64,000 bases of DNA from Bacteroidota bacterium (GTDB lineage: Bacteria; Bacteroidota; Bacteroidia; UKL13-3). Below, piece after piece: positions 25,490 through 33,653 of this stretch. Where the stretch lies: contig JAZKBU010000004.1 of NCBI GenBank assembly GCA_040388375.1, positions 124,001-188,000 on the forward strand, in the 5' to 3' direction. Position numbers and translations under genes: made by a program. Position 1 is the stretch's first letter. Each line of letters starts with the position of its first letter. The notes under the pieces were generated by a model that saw only the letters and a program-made list of their open reading frames with translations, made no database searches and had not been told where the DNA came from.

Positions 25490-28297
25490 TTAAAACTTAT
25501 AACTCATGTTTATAGAGTATGATGAACCTACTTTATAATTCCAAATCTCGTTGTCTTTTGATGAGTCAAATGCGTTATCGCCATCACCATTTTGATAGAA
25601 AATAATATTTTGTGACAATAAATCTCTGATACCAAAACGTACATCTAATTTTTTATAGAATGTTTTGTTGATTTGTAAATCAATAACCGAGCGTGGTTTT
25701 TCCCAATAGCTGGCATACTCACTGTTACCAACGTTTACTATACGCTCACCTATTCTGTTAAACGAAATTGATACTCCGTATTCTTTTTTAGCATTGGCAT
25801 ATTGTAAGCTTGCATTTACAATATAAGGCGATTGTCCTTGTAATGGTCTCGATTTTTCAGCAGTGGCCAATACTTTTGAAACATCAACCTCTGATTTAAT
25901 ATAAGCTAAGTTACCAATAAAGTTTAAGCCTGATAAGAATTCATTTTTAACTTTAAATAATTGGCCAAAGTTTAATTTATAATCAACTTCTAAACCGTAG
26001 CTAAATGCTGAACCAACATTTGAGTAACCCATGGTTTTAGGGCTTCCACCTTGTGTTAACGATTTTTCAATCGGGTCTTCAAATTGTTTGTAGAAAACCG
26101 ATGCAGATACTAATTGTGCCGGTGTTGGGTACAACTCATAACGCAAATCGTAGTTATGAATCCTGGTTCTTTTTAAAACTGAACTTCCTTCAACCAATAA
26201 GTTGTCGTTAAAATCAAAGAAAGTAAATGAAGCTAACTCTCTGAACTCAGGACGAGAAACTGTTTGTGAGTATGAAGCTCTTAAATTGGTTTTGCTGTTT
26301 AAAGCATATACTAAATTTACCGATGGTAAAAAATCAACTACTACCGTATCAATATTGAAAGGCTCTGTGCTACCTGTTTTGTAGGTATTTAATTTTTGAT
26401 TGTACGATTCTGCTCTTACTCCCCACACAGCTCTTAATCTTTCGGTTACTTTACTATCAAAACGTACATAACCTGCATACAAATTACTTGCTGCGGTGTA
26501 AGCATCAGTCGGTGTAGTTACTTCTTTCAATACCAAGCCTGTTGTGCTGATGTTGTCTGATGCAAATATTTCATCAATTGATAATCTTCTTAAATCGCTT
26601 GGGTTTTGGCCTGGCGCATAAGCATAACCTAATTGTCTTGCATTAAAGTTACGGTCTCTTAATTGCGCATAAGCACCAAATTTTATTTCGTTTTTGAATT
26701 TTTTAATATTCAATGCTCTTGATATATCAAAACCAGCATTGAAAATTTTATCATTTTGTGTTGAGAAAAATCTTCCGGCAATATCAGCTTGTGCTGTAGA
26801 ACTTAAAGGCACTTCAAAAACTGCATTGTCATCGCCTGTTGCTTTTTGGTATCTTACTCTTCTTAAATCGGGTGTTTCTCTGTTTAAGCCACTGTAGCCT
26901 AATGTCCAGTTTATTTTCGATTCGAATTTTTTAACATAATGTTCTCCGTTTACCTGGTGGCTATTCAATATGTTCTGTGTATACCACATAGCGTATGATT
27001 TATACATAAACCCATTGATTAAATCTTCGCCCGTTCTTACCACTGTTTGGTCGTTTGAATTGATATTCAATAAATTTTTGAATGATATTTTATTGCTTTT
27101 GTTTTTAATACTGATGTTCCATAAAAAACCATTTAAAGTGTTAATGGTATTTTGCTCATCGTTGTACTCATACACTTTACCATTGTTATCGTAGTCCTTA
27201 CGCACTATTTGTTGGGTAGTTGGTGTGTTTTGCATCGACATAGAAAATATACTTCCTAACTCAGCCGTTTTAATTTTTTTAACATGACCCATGCTAAACT
27301 GGAAGCTATAAGCCGGTCTCATAGAAGCATTTTCTTCTAATTTAAAGTTGTTGTTAAATGGCTTAGCTACATTTACCAAACGTTGCACATCATCAATGGT
27401 TTGTATATCGTTTTGGTAACGTTGGAAAGTCGCATTATCGGGCGTGCTGCCCGGTAATTTTCTTTTGCCATCATCTATCCCTAAAAAATCTGTCGACCCG
27501 TTTACGTTGGTATTGAATTTATTAAAGGTAGTTAAGGTGTTTATACTTGTTCCAAACGATACGTTATAAAAGTTTTGATCAGGTATATCTTTGGTTTTAA
27601 TCAATATCAATCCGCCTGCAAACTCTCCCGATAAATCAGGCGTAGCTGATTTTACTATTACTATATTGTCTAATAAATTAGCTGGGAAAATATCGAACGC
27701 AAATGCTTTTCTGTCAGGCTCTGAACTTGGTAGTGGTGCTCCGTTAATATAAGCAGCATTGTATCTGTCCGGTAAACCTCTTATAATAGCATATTTGTTA
27801 TCCTGTATAGTAGCACCGCTTACTCTTTTTAAAACATCGCTGGTGTTTCTGTCCGGTGTTTTTCTTATGGTTTCAATGGATACTCCGTCTGAAATAGTGG
27901 TAGCATTTTTTTGTTGTATTAGTAAAGCATTGGCGCTTTCCTTTTTTACTTCACCTCTGATTACTACTTCGCCTAATTTTTTCGATGCTTCTTCCATTGA
28001 TATGGTAATAGGTGTTGCTTCGCCATTTTTTACTTCAATACCGGTAATTACTTTTTTGTTATAACCTAAATAGCTCGCTACTACATTGTAGGTACCCGGT
28101 GCTAATTTAGCAATGGTAAATTTTCCTTCAAAATCGCTTGATGTACCAGTAGTGGTACCTTCAATCATAATTTTCACTCCTATCAACGCACCACTTGTCT
28201 TATTGTCAAATACTTTACCAGCTATTTTACCTGTTTGTGCATTTGTAAATAATACAAAAGCAAAACTAAATAGGATGGTCGCAAATAAATTTTTCAT
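25490..28297 (-). CDS. TonB-dependent outer-membrane receptor with CarboxypepD_reg-like domain
   Basis: 935 residues. Signal peptide ending 'LFTNAQ', then an N-terminal extension domain of the carboxypeptidase-regulatory-like type ('IAGKVFDNKTSGALIGVKIMIEG', residues ~24-100), a plug ('DVLKRVSGATIQDNKYAIIRGLPDRYN', about 150-180) and a 22-strand-type barrel ending in '...SYSINMSYKF' with a terminal aromatic residue for BAM recognition. It imports a bulky ligand across the outer membrane with TonB energy. No SusD partner is present; the paired gene downstream encodes a PKD/beta-helix T9SS protein. The 11-bp direct repeats upstream suggest response-regulator control, perhaps nutrient starvation (inference). 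Confidence 0.93.
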   Translation of the reverse strand: MKNLFATILFSFAFVLFTNAQTGKIAGKVFDNKTSGALIGVKIMIEGTTTGTSSDFEGKFTIAKLAPGTYNVVASYLGYNKKVITGIEVKNGEATPITISMEEASKKLGEVVIRGEVKKESANALLIQQKNATTISDGVSIETIRKTPDRNTSDVLKRVSGATIQDNKYAIIRGLPDRYNAAYINGAPLPSSEPDRKAFAFDIFPANLLDNIVIVKSATPDLSGEFAGGLILIKTKDIPDQNFYNVSFGTSINTLTTFNKFNTNVNGSTDFLGIDDGKRKLPGSTPDNATFQRYQNDIQTIDDVQRLVNVAKPFNNNFKLEENASMRPAYSFQFSMGHVKKIKTAELGSIFSMSMQNTPTTQQIVRKDYDNNGKVYEYNDEQNTINTLNGFLWNISIKNKSNKISFKNLLNINSNDQTVVRTGEDLINGFMYKSYAMWYTQNILNSHQVNGEHYVKKFESKINWTLGYSGLNRETPDLRRVRYQKATGDDNAVFEVPLSSTAQADIAGRFFSTQNDKIFNAGFDISRALNIKKFKNEIKFGAYAQLRDRNFNARQLGYAYAPGQNPSDLRRLSIDEIFASDNISTTGLVLKEVTTPTDAYTAASNLYAGYVRFDSKVTERLRAVWGVRAESYNQKLNTYKTGSTEPFNIDTVVVDFLPSVNLVYALNSKTNLRASYSQTVSRPEFRELASFTFFDFNDNLLVEGSSVLKRTRIHNYDLRYELYPTPAQLVSASVFYKQFEDPIEKSLTQGGSPKTMGYSNVGSAFSYGLEVDYKLNFGQLFKVKNEFLSGLNFIGNLAYIKSEVDVSKVLATAEKSRPLQGQSPYIVNASLQYANAKKEYGVSISFNRIGERIVNVGNSEYASYWEKPRSVIDLQINKTFYKKLDVRFGIRDLLSQNIIFYQNGDGDNAFDSSKDNEIWNYKVGSSYSINMSYKF

Positions 28298-28593
28298 TTT
28301 CAGTTATTTAAAGTGCCGCAAAATAAATTCTTTGATTTTACGCGAATGTTATGGGTATGTTATGGGTAAATTACTTCAATGTTATGTCAATGTTAAATTG
28401 GCCTTTTTGTGCCCTTACCTAAATTGATTATTAACTATTTACAATATTACTGTTGTGTTAAGCCAAAATTTATTGGCGTCATATTTTTGAGCATTCAGTT
28501 AACATTGAAAACCATTACATACCATAACCCGTAAACTGCTTTTTCACCTTTCAATTTATAATAACTCCTTTGATGTAAGGGTATTATTGCTTT
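28298..28593. other. Divergent regulatory region between TonB-dependent receptor and LytS-type kinase
   Basis: 296 bases with no gene. It holds the phased 11-bp repeats of the receptor promoter (28346-28400), a -7-like TTATTTTG on the minus strand (28319-28326), and an inverted copy of the shared 10-mer (TTAACATTGA, 28499-28508) nearer the kinase gene. Confidence 0.7.
28346..28400 (-). promoter_or_regulatory. Five 11-bp phased direct repeats (OmpR/PhoB-type site) upstream of the TonB-dependent receptor
   Basis: ATGTTAT-type units start at 28346, 28357, 28379 and 28390 with a degenerate unit in phase at 28368, giving exact 11-bp spacing over 55 bp. On the receptor's strand the units read ATAACATTnnn. 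They end 18-19 bases before a -7-like element. Eleven-base direct repeats are the arrangement bound by OmpR/PhoB-family regulators. Confidence 0.65.
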
Positions 28594-29691
28594 ATGAAAA
28601 TGTACTCCTATATTGGCAAGCGTAATATGTTAAACAAGGCTAAAATATATTGGTATTGCCAAATCGGGGGGTGGTTTTTCTTTATTCTGATAGAACTCAT
28701 AACCTATATAAATGTATTTGGTTACAGCAATGGCCTTTTATTAAATGGCTTGGGAAATTGGGTAGCGGGTATTTTTTTAACGCATTTGTACCGTTTAATA
28801 TTTATACGCCTGCACTGGCTGGAGCTGCCTTTACATAAGCTAATACCCAGGGCCATTATACTGGTTATTATTATTTCTATACCGCTTACTATTTTAAATG
28901 TAATACTCGATTTTTATACGCTATCCCAAAATAACGTAACCGACACTTTTGATTTTAACTCTGAAGTAATTTCAAAGATTAACTTTTCTATTCTGCCCAT
29001 CTTTTTCTTTAACTTATCAAAATATGTGTTTTTGTGGGCCGTTATTTATCACTTTTTTCAGTACTGGGAACGTTTGCTTAAAACCGAGCGCGATAAATTT
29101 GAACTACAGGCCGTGTTAAAGGAAACACAATACAATAATTTAAAAACACAGCTTAACCCACATTTTCTGTTTAACTCATTAAACGGTATCCGAACTTTAA
29201 TTGACATTGACCCTGATAATGCCAAAGAAGCCATTACCAAACTAAGCAGCTTGTTAAGAGGCTCGCTTAAAATGGAAAAAAACAAAACGGTAACACTGGC
29301 CGAGGAGTTAAATACGGTAAAGGATTATTTAGCCATTGAGAAAATACGATTTGACGAAAGGCTGGAAACCATACTCGATATAAACGAGCAAAGCTTAAAA
29401 ACAAAACTGCCGCCCATGATGTTGCAAACATTGGTAGAAAATGGCATTAAACACGGCATTAGCAATTTAAAAAACGGTGGTGTAATAAGCATTAAAGCTT
29501 ATGTGCAAAATCAAACCACCATTATTGAAATAATTAACAGCGGACAGTATAACCCTAAGCCTGAAAGCAGCGGTTTGGGTGTGGAGAATACACGCGAACG
29601 CTTGCGTATATTATTTGATGAAACAGCCTCATTTACCATTCAGAATTTTGACAATACCAATGTAATAACCAAGATAATATTACCATTATGA
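28594..29691 (+). CDS. LytS/YehU-type sensor histidine kinase
   Basis: 365 residues from ATG 28594 (ATG 28627 is an alternative start that still keeps the first helix). Four membrane helices in the first ~155 residues, a short coiled linker, then a His_kinase domain with 'TQLNPHFLFNSLNGI' (phospho-acceptor His near residue 190) and a HATPase region ('LVENGIKHGI', 'GLGVENTRERL'). It signals to the LytTR regulator encoded next, overlapping by 4 bases. No dedicated sensor domain; the signal is unknown. The pair is divergent from the TonB-dependent receptor. Confidence 0.92.
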   Translation: MKMYSYIGKRNMLNKAKIYWYCQIGGWFFFILIELITYINVFGYSNGLLLNGLGNWVAGIFLTHLYRLIFIRLHWLELPLHKLIPRAIILVIIISIPLTILNVILDFYTLSQNNVTDTFDFNSEVISKINFSILPIFFFNLSKYVFLWAVIYHFFQYWERLLKTERDKFELQAVLKETQYNNLKTQLNPHFLFNSLNGIRTLIDIDPDNAKEAITKLSSLLRGSLKMEKNKTVTLAEELNTVKDYLAIEKIRFDERLETILDINEQSLKTKLPPMMLQTLVENGIKHGISNLKNGGVISIKAYVQNQTTIIEIINSGQYNPKPESSGLGVENTRERLRILFDETASFTIQNFDNTNVITKIILPL

Positions 29692-30407
29692 TTAAAACAA
29701 TAATTATTGACGATGAAAAATTAGCCCGCGAAGGACTAAAAAACTTGTTAAAGGAATTTACCGATATTGAAATTATTGGCGAAGCAAGTAACGCTGACGA
29801 GGGGCTTGATTTAATCGATAAACTGAAACCACAATTGATATTTTTAGACATACAAATGCCTGAAAAAACGGGCTTTGAAATGTTGGAAGAGTTAATTGAA
29901 ACACCGGCTATTATTTTTACCACTGCTTACAATGAGTTTGCCATTAAAGCTTTTGAGGTAAATGCGTTAGACTATATTTTAAAGCCTATTGAAACCGCAC
30001 GTTTACGTGAGGCCATAGCCAAAGCTAAAAAACAAATTGCTTTGGCTGAGGAGCAAAAAGGAAGTCAAAAATTAGCGGATGACAGCCAGGTTTTTATTCG
30101 CGATGGTGAACGTTGCTGGTATGTTAAGTTAGCCGATATACGCCTTATTGAAAGCAATGGAAACTATGCAAAAATATATTTTGATAAGTTCCAACCGCTT
30201 ATTCACCGTACATTGAATGCATTGGATGAGCGTTTAAACCCGACTATGTTTTTCAGGGCTAACCGCCAACAGATTATTAATTTAAATTATATCGAAAAAA
30301 TTGAACCTTTTTTCAATAGCGGGTTTTTGTTTTATATGAAAGACGGCTCCAAAGTAGAAGTAAGCCGCAGGCAAGCGGTTAAGTTTAAAGACATGATGAG
30401 CTTATAA
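29688..30407 (+). CDS. LytTR-family response regulator
   Basis: 239 residues: receiver domain (residues ~3-120; acidic 'IIDDEKLAREG', phospho-acceptor Asp in 'LIFLDIQMPEKTG', Lys in 'YILKPIE') and a C-terminal LytTR DNA-binding domain ('WYVKLADIRLIESNGNYAKIYF', 'FFRANRQQIINLNYI'). Partner of the kinase just upstream (ATGA overlap). LytTR proteins bind pairs of short direct repeats spaced by about two helical turns; its targets are not evident here. Confidence 0.93.
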   Translation: MIKTIIIDDEKLAREGLKNLLKEFTDIEIIGEASNADEGLDLIDKLKPQLIFLDIQMPEKTGFEMLEELIETPAIIFTTAYNEFAIKAFEVNALDYILKPIETARLREAIAKAKKQIALAEEQKGSQKLADDSQVFIRDGERCWYVKLADIRLIESNGNYAKIYFDKFQPLIHRTLNALDERLNPTMFFRANRQQIINLNYIEKIEPFFNSGFLFYMKDGSKVEVSRRQAVKFKDMMSL

Positions 30408-30408
30408 A

Positions 30409-30981
30409 ATGATGAGTGCTAACGAATCGTATTTAGGTAGTGTAAAAAAACAATTTGCCTACTATAAACAATTAGGCGAAAAAGCCATAGACCAGATAGC
30501 CGAAGACAAGCTGTTTGTAATGTTTAATGACGATACCAACAGTATAGCCACTATTGTAAAACATTTGAGTGGAAACATGCTATCGCGCTGGACAGATTTT
30601 TTAACCAGCGATGGCGAAAAACCATGGCGTAACAGGGATGATGAATTTGTAAATTCCATCAACAATAAAGCGGAGCTAATGGAATACTGGAATAAGGGCT
30701 GGCAATGTTTTTTGCAAACACTGGATAGTTTACAAAACAGCGATTTGGAAAAAATTATATACATACGCAACGAAGGCCATACGGTTATGGAAGCCATTAA
30801 CAGGCAACTAGCCCATTATCCGTACCATGTCGGGCAAATTGTATTTTATGCCAAACAGCTTAAAGGTGGCGAATGGAATACTTTATCTATAGCCAAAAAC
30901 AAATCGCTTGATTACAATGCTAATAAATTTGCCAAAGAAAAAGGCATCAGGCATTTTACTGATGATGAACTAAAAAGCTAA
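30409..30981 (+). CDS. DinB-superfamily protein (DUF1572-like)
   Basis: 190 residues. Helical, with histidines at 'IATIVKHLSGNMLSRW' (near residue 51) and 'INRQLAHYPYHVGQIVFYAK' (near 135), the metal-binding pattern of DUF1572/DinB proteins. One base after the LytTR stop, so probably in the same transcript. It overlaps the convergent pseudouridine synthase by 4 bases at its 3' end. Enzymatic role unknown. Confidence 0.82.
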   Translation: MMSANESYLGSVKKQFAYYKQLGEKAIDQIAEDKLFVMFNDDTNSIATIVKHLSGNMLSRWTDFLTSDGEKPWRNRDDEFVNSINNKAELMEYWNKGWQCFLQTLDSLQNSDLEKIIYIRNEGHTVMEAINRQLAHYPYHVGQIVFYAKQLKGGEWNTLSIAKNKSLDYNANKFAKEKGIRHFTDDELKS

Positions 30982-31649
30982 AGATGATTCAGCTTTTTAT
31001 ATTCTCCCGGCTTTAAATCGCCTAACACTACATTATCAATCCTGATTCGTTTCAGGGTTAATACTTCGTAATTTAATTTATAACACATGCGTCTTATTTG
31101 CCTGTTTAAGCCCTGCGTTAAAATAATACGGAATGTATAATCATCTATTGGTTTTACTTTACAAGGCAAGGTTAGCTGGCCCATAATTTCTATACCATTG
31201 CTCATTCGCACTACAAAGTTTTCGTCTATGGGTTTATCAACCGTAACTATATATTCTTTTTCTATCTGACTACCGGGCTTGGTAATTTTATTAAACAAAT
31301 CACCATCATTGGTCATTAGCAATAAGCCTTCTGATTCTTTATCCAACCTGCCTACCGGGAATAATTTTTCATCAAACGGAAGCAGTGCTTTGAGGTTATC
31401 GCTAATGGTTTCATTTAAGGTTGCTTCTATACCTCTTGGTTTGTACAAAGCTATATACAACATTTGTTTTGGCTCCTGCACTATAATGTTGTTATAGCTT
31501 ACGCTATCGGTTACCAATACTATTACATTATCAAAAACAATTGTATTGTTTACTGTAATAAGGCCATCGGCTATAAGCTGCTTAGCTTCTTTATTAGCTA
31601 TACGTAATTTTCTTACCAATAAATATTGTAGCTTATCTCTGTAGGTCAT
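30978..31649 (-). CDS. Pseudouridine synthase, RluF/RsuA family
   Basis: 223 residues. N-terminal S4 RNA-binding domain ('YRDKLQYLLVRKLRIANKEAKQLIADGLITVN'), then the catalytic domain with 'LFPVGRLDKESEGLLLMTNDGDL' carrying the catalytic Asp near residue 102, and 'GLNRQIRRMCYKLNYEVLTLKRIRI'. It isomerises a uridine in rRNA; the RNRQIRRM segment and compact size fit the RluF type (23S rRNA U2604), although RsuA/RluB/RluE relatives cannot be excluded. 3' end overlaps the DinB-like gene tail-to-tail. Confidence 0.9.
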   Translation of the reverse strand: MTYRDKLQYLLVRKLRIANKEAKQLIADGLITVNNTIVFDNVIVLVTDSVSYNNIIVQEPKQMLYIALYKPRGIEATLNETISDNLKALLPFDEKLFPVGRLDKESEGLLLMTNDGDLFNKITKPGSQIEKEYIVTVDKPIDENFVVRMSNGIEIMGQLTLPCKVKPIDDYTFRIILTQGLNRQIRRMCYKLNYEVLTLKRIRIDNVVLGDLKPGEYKKLNHL

Positions 31650-31693
31650 ATAACAACGCCAAAAATAAGCTAAATACTATAATACTAAAGGAA

Positions 31694-32404
31694 TTAAAAC
31701 TGGCGTACTTTTTTAAAATATACAATGGATAAAATATGAATAAATACTGCCAAAGGCATTAATAAGCTTGGAACTAATAAGAAGTAAAAATCGGCAAAAC
31801 CACTTGGCATTAAGGGTATTTCACTACCCCAAAACAAGGGAAAGTAAATACTGGTAGTAAACAGAAATAGGATACTTGTTATTACTATTAAACCTAGGTA
31901 GTTCCAATACAATACTATTTTTTCTGACACCACTTTGTATTGATAAGCCAGCAGGTAAATAAGTATGGAAGAAATGGAAAACAGCAAATCAAAATTATAG
32001 CCTTCAAAGGTTACTTCTTTGTTTAAAAGTCCTGCATTAACTGAGCCTATAAATAACAATTCTATAGCTAGTCTATATGACTGAATAACGGTTAGCTTTT
32101 GTGGACTCAGTAAAGGCAACAAATTACTATGATACGCTCTTTTTATAATGAAAAAGATGAGCAGAAAGGATGGTAGTATTACAAAAACAAATAAGCGTGG
32201 TGGTAAACTTAAATTAGCCACAAAATTGGTTTTACCTAAAACAGCATTGTACAATAAGAACAGTAAAAATACCCCCAAAACAATGATTGTTTTATTGGCA
32301 GCAAAACGTTGCTGTTTGCCGGATTTAATTAATAATTGATAGTAGGCATATATAACAATACCTGCCATGCCTAGGGTTAATAATAAATAGCCTGTTTGAA
32401 TCAT
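31694..32404 (-). CDS. Polytopic membrane protein, function unknown
   Basis: 236 residues with about seven hydrophobic helices and short charged loops; no motif I recognise. The N-terminus 'MIQTGYLLLTLGMAGIVIYAYYQLLI' starts directly with a helix. It lies 77 bases downstream of a Crp/Fnr gene on the same strand, so the regulator may control it. No evidence for a transport or enzyme activity. Confidence 0.7.
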   Translation of the reverse strand: MIQTGYLLLTLGMAGIVIYAYYQLLIKSGKQQRFAANKTIIVLGVFLLFLLYNAVLGKTNFVANLSLPPRLFVFVILPSFLLIFFIIKRAYHSNLLPLLSPQKLTVIQSYRLAIELLFIGSVNAGLLNKEVTFEGYNFDLLFSISSILIYLLAYQYKVVSEKIVLYWNYLGLIVITSILFLFTTSIYFPLFWGSEIPLMPSGFADFYFLLVPSLLMPLAVFIHILSIVYFKKVRQF

Positions 32405-32481
32405 AAGTGTAATTATTTAATGGGACAAAACTGAGGCTAATTGTTTAATTACTTCTTAGCAAATGACAAGAAACAAATTAG

Positions 32482-33072
32482 CTAACATTTATTAGCTAAA
32501 TCTTTCCGGATACGGCTTAACGAGGTATCGGTTATGCCTAAAAACGAGGCTATGTGTTTTAAGGATGCAAATTGAAAAATGTTGGGGTTGTTTGCTAACA
32601 AGCTTATATAACGTTGCTCTGCTGTTTCATTAATCATTGCCAGCGTACGTTGTTTTAAATCTACAAAACATTTTACTAAAACCGAGCGGCCAAACTCCCT
32701 GAACTCGGGAATACTATGAAACAACTGATTGAGTTGATTGAAGTCTATATAAAAAACCGTGCAGTCTGTTATGGCTTGTATACACTCTTTGGAAGGTGTA
32801 CGCGTGAAAAAGGAATTTACTTCAAATACCAGCTGGTTGTTTTGATAAAATGCTGTTGTTACTTCATTGCCTTCGGTATCGTAAGTAAAAGCCCGCATGT
32901 ACCCTTTTGTTAAAAAAGCATATGCATTGCTTACCTGGCCTTCGTTTAAATATATGGTGTTTTTAGGTACACTAAGCTGTTGAAACAGCTTTACTATTTC
33001 ACTTACTTTTTCGTTCCCTAATTGGCTATTGCTTAACAAAAAGGAATGTAATTCGGTAGTATCTCTTTCCAT
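32482..33072 (-). CDS. Crp/Fnr-family transcription regulator
   Basis: 196 residues: cNMP-binding-type barrel (about residues 20-115, 'GYMRAFTYDTEGNEV', 'EVNSFFTRTPSKE'), dimer helix, and a short C-terminal HTH ('HIASFLGITDTSLSRIRKDL'). This compact form without recognisable effector residues is very common in Bacteroidota. Upstream of the seven-helix protein and divergent from tadA. Confidence 0.88.
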   Translation of the reverse strand: MERDTTELHSFLLSNSQLGNEKVSEIVKLFQQLSVPKNTIYLNEGQVSNAYAFLTKGYMRAFTYDTEGNEVTTAFYQNNQLVFEVNSFFTRTPSKECIQAITDCTVFYIDFNQLNQLFHSIPEFREFGRSVLVKCFVDLKQRTLAMINETAEQRYISLLANNPNIFQFASLKHIASFLGITDTSLSRIRKDLANKC

Positions 33073-33167
33073 ACGCCATGCGAAATAACATTAAAATACC
33101 TTTTATTGAAAACAAATAGTTGCATTTTACTTTAGCCGATAAAACAAGTAAGTTGCAGGTCTTAATT

Positions 33168-33608
33168 ATGGAAGAGATATTTACGCACGAGTATTTTATG
33201 AAAATGGCTTTAAAGGAAGCACAAAAAGCTTTTGATGAAGACGAAGTACCCATTGGTGCAGTGGTGGTATGCAACAATAAAATAATTGGCAAAGGTTATA
33301 ACTTAACGGAGAAATTAAATGATGTAACAGCCCATGCAGAAATGCAGGCCATTACGGCTGCGGCCAATTATTTGGGCGCAAAATATTTAACGGAGTGCAC
33401 TTTATATGTAACCATAGAGCCTTGCATTATGTGCGGTGGAGCTTTGTTCTGGAGCCAGATAGATAAAGTGGTATTTGGTGCCAGCGATGAAAAAAGAGGT
33501 TACCAGCAGGCAGGCAATAAATTACATCCAAAAACAGAGGTTATAAAAGGGATATTGGCTGACGAATGCGGTACCTTGGTAAAAGCATTTTTTAAAAAGC
33601 TTCGTTAG
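33168..33608 (+). CDS. tadA: tRNA-specific adenosine deaminase / nucleoside deaminase
   Basis: 146 residues from ATG 33168, typical length. Zinc site: 'HAEMQAI' (His56, Glu58) and 'PCIMCGGAL' (PCxxC, Cys near 86 and 89). 'EDEVPIGAVVV' is the usual N-terminal segment. Acts in the cytoplasm, converting A34 to inosine in the tRNA-Arg(ACG) anticodon; a guanine-deaminase-like role is the alternative for this superfamily. Convergent with the WG-repeat gene. Confidence 0.9.
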   Translation: MEEIFTHEYFMKMALKEAQKAFDEDEVPIGAVVVCNNKIIGKGYNLTEKLNDVTAHAEMQAITAAANYLGAKYLTECTLYVTIEPCIMCGGALFWSQIDKVVFGASDEKRGYQQAGNKLHPKTEVIKGILADECGTLVKAFFKKLR

Positions 33609-33620
33609 TTTTATAAAACA

Positions 33621-33639
33621 GCACACGCCATAGGTGTGC
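33621..33639. terminator. Hairpin between tadA and the WG-repeat gene
   Basis: Stem GCACAC/GTGTGC with a 7-nt loop, between two converging genes, 12 bases after the tadA stop. On the minus strand it is followed by TGTTTTAT, which supports termination of the WG-repeat gene; the stem is short, so the call is moderate. Confidence 0.5.
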
Positions 33640-33653
33640 GCTAACGTTAAGGA

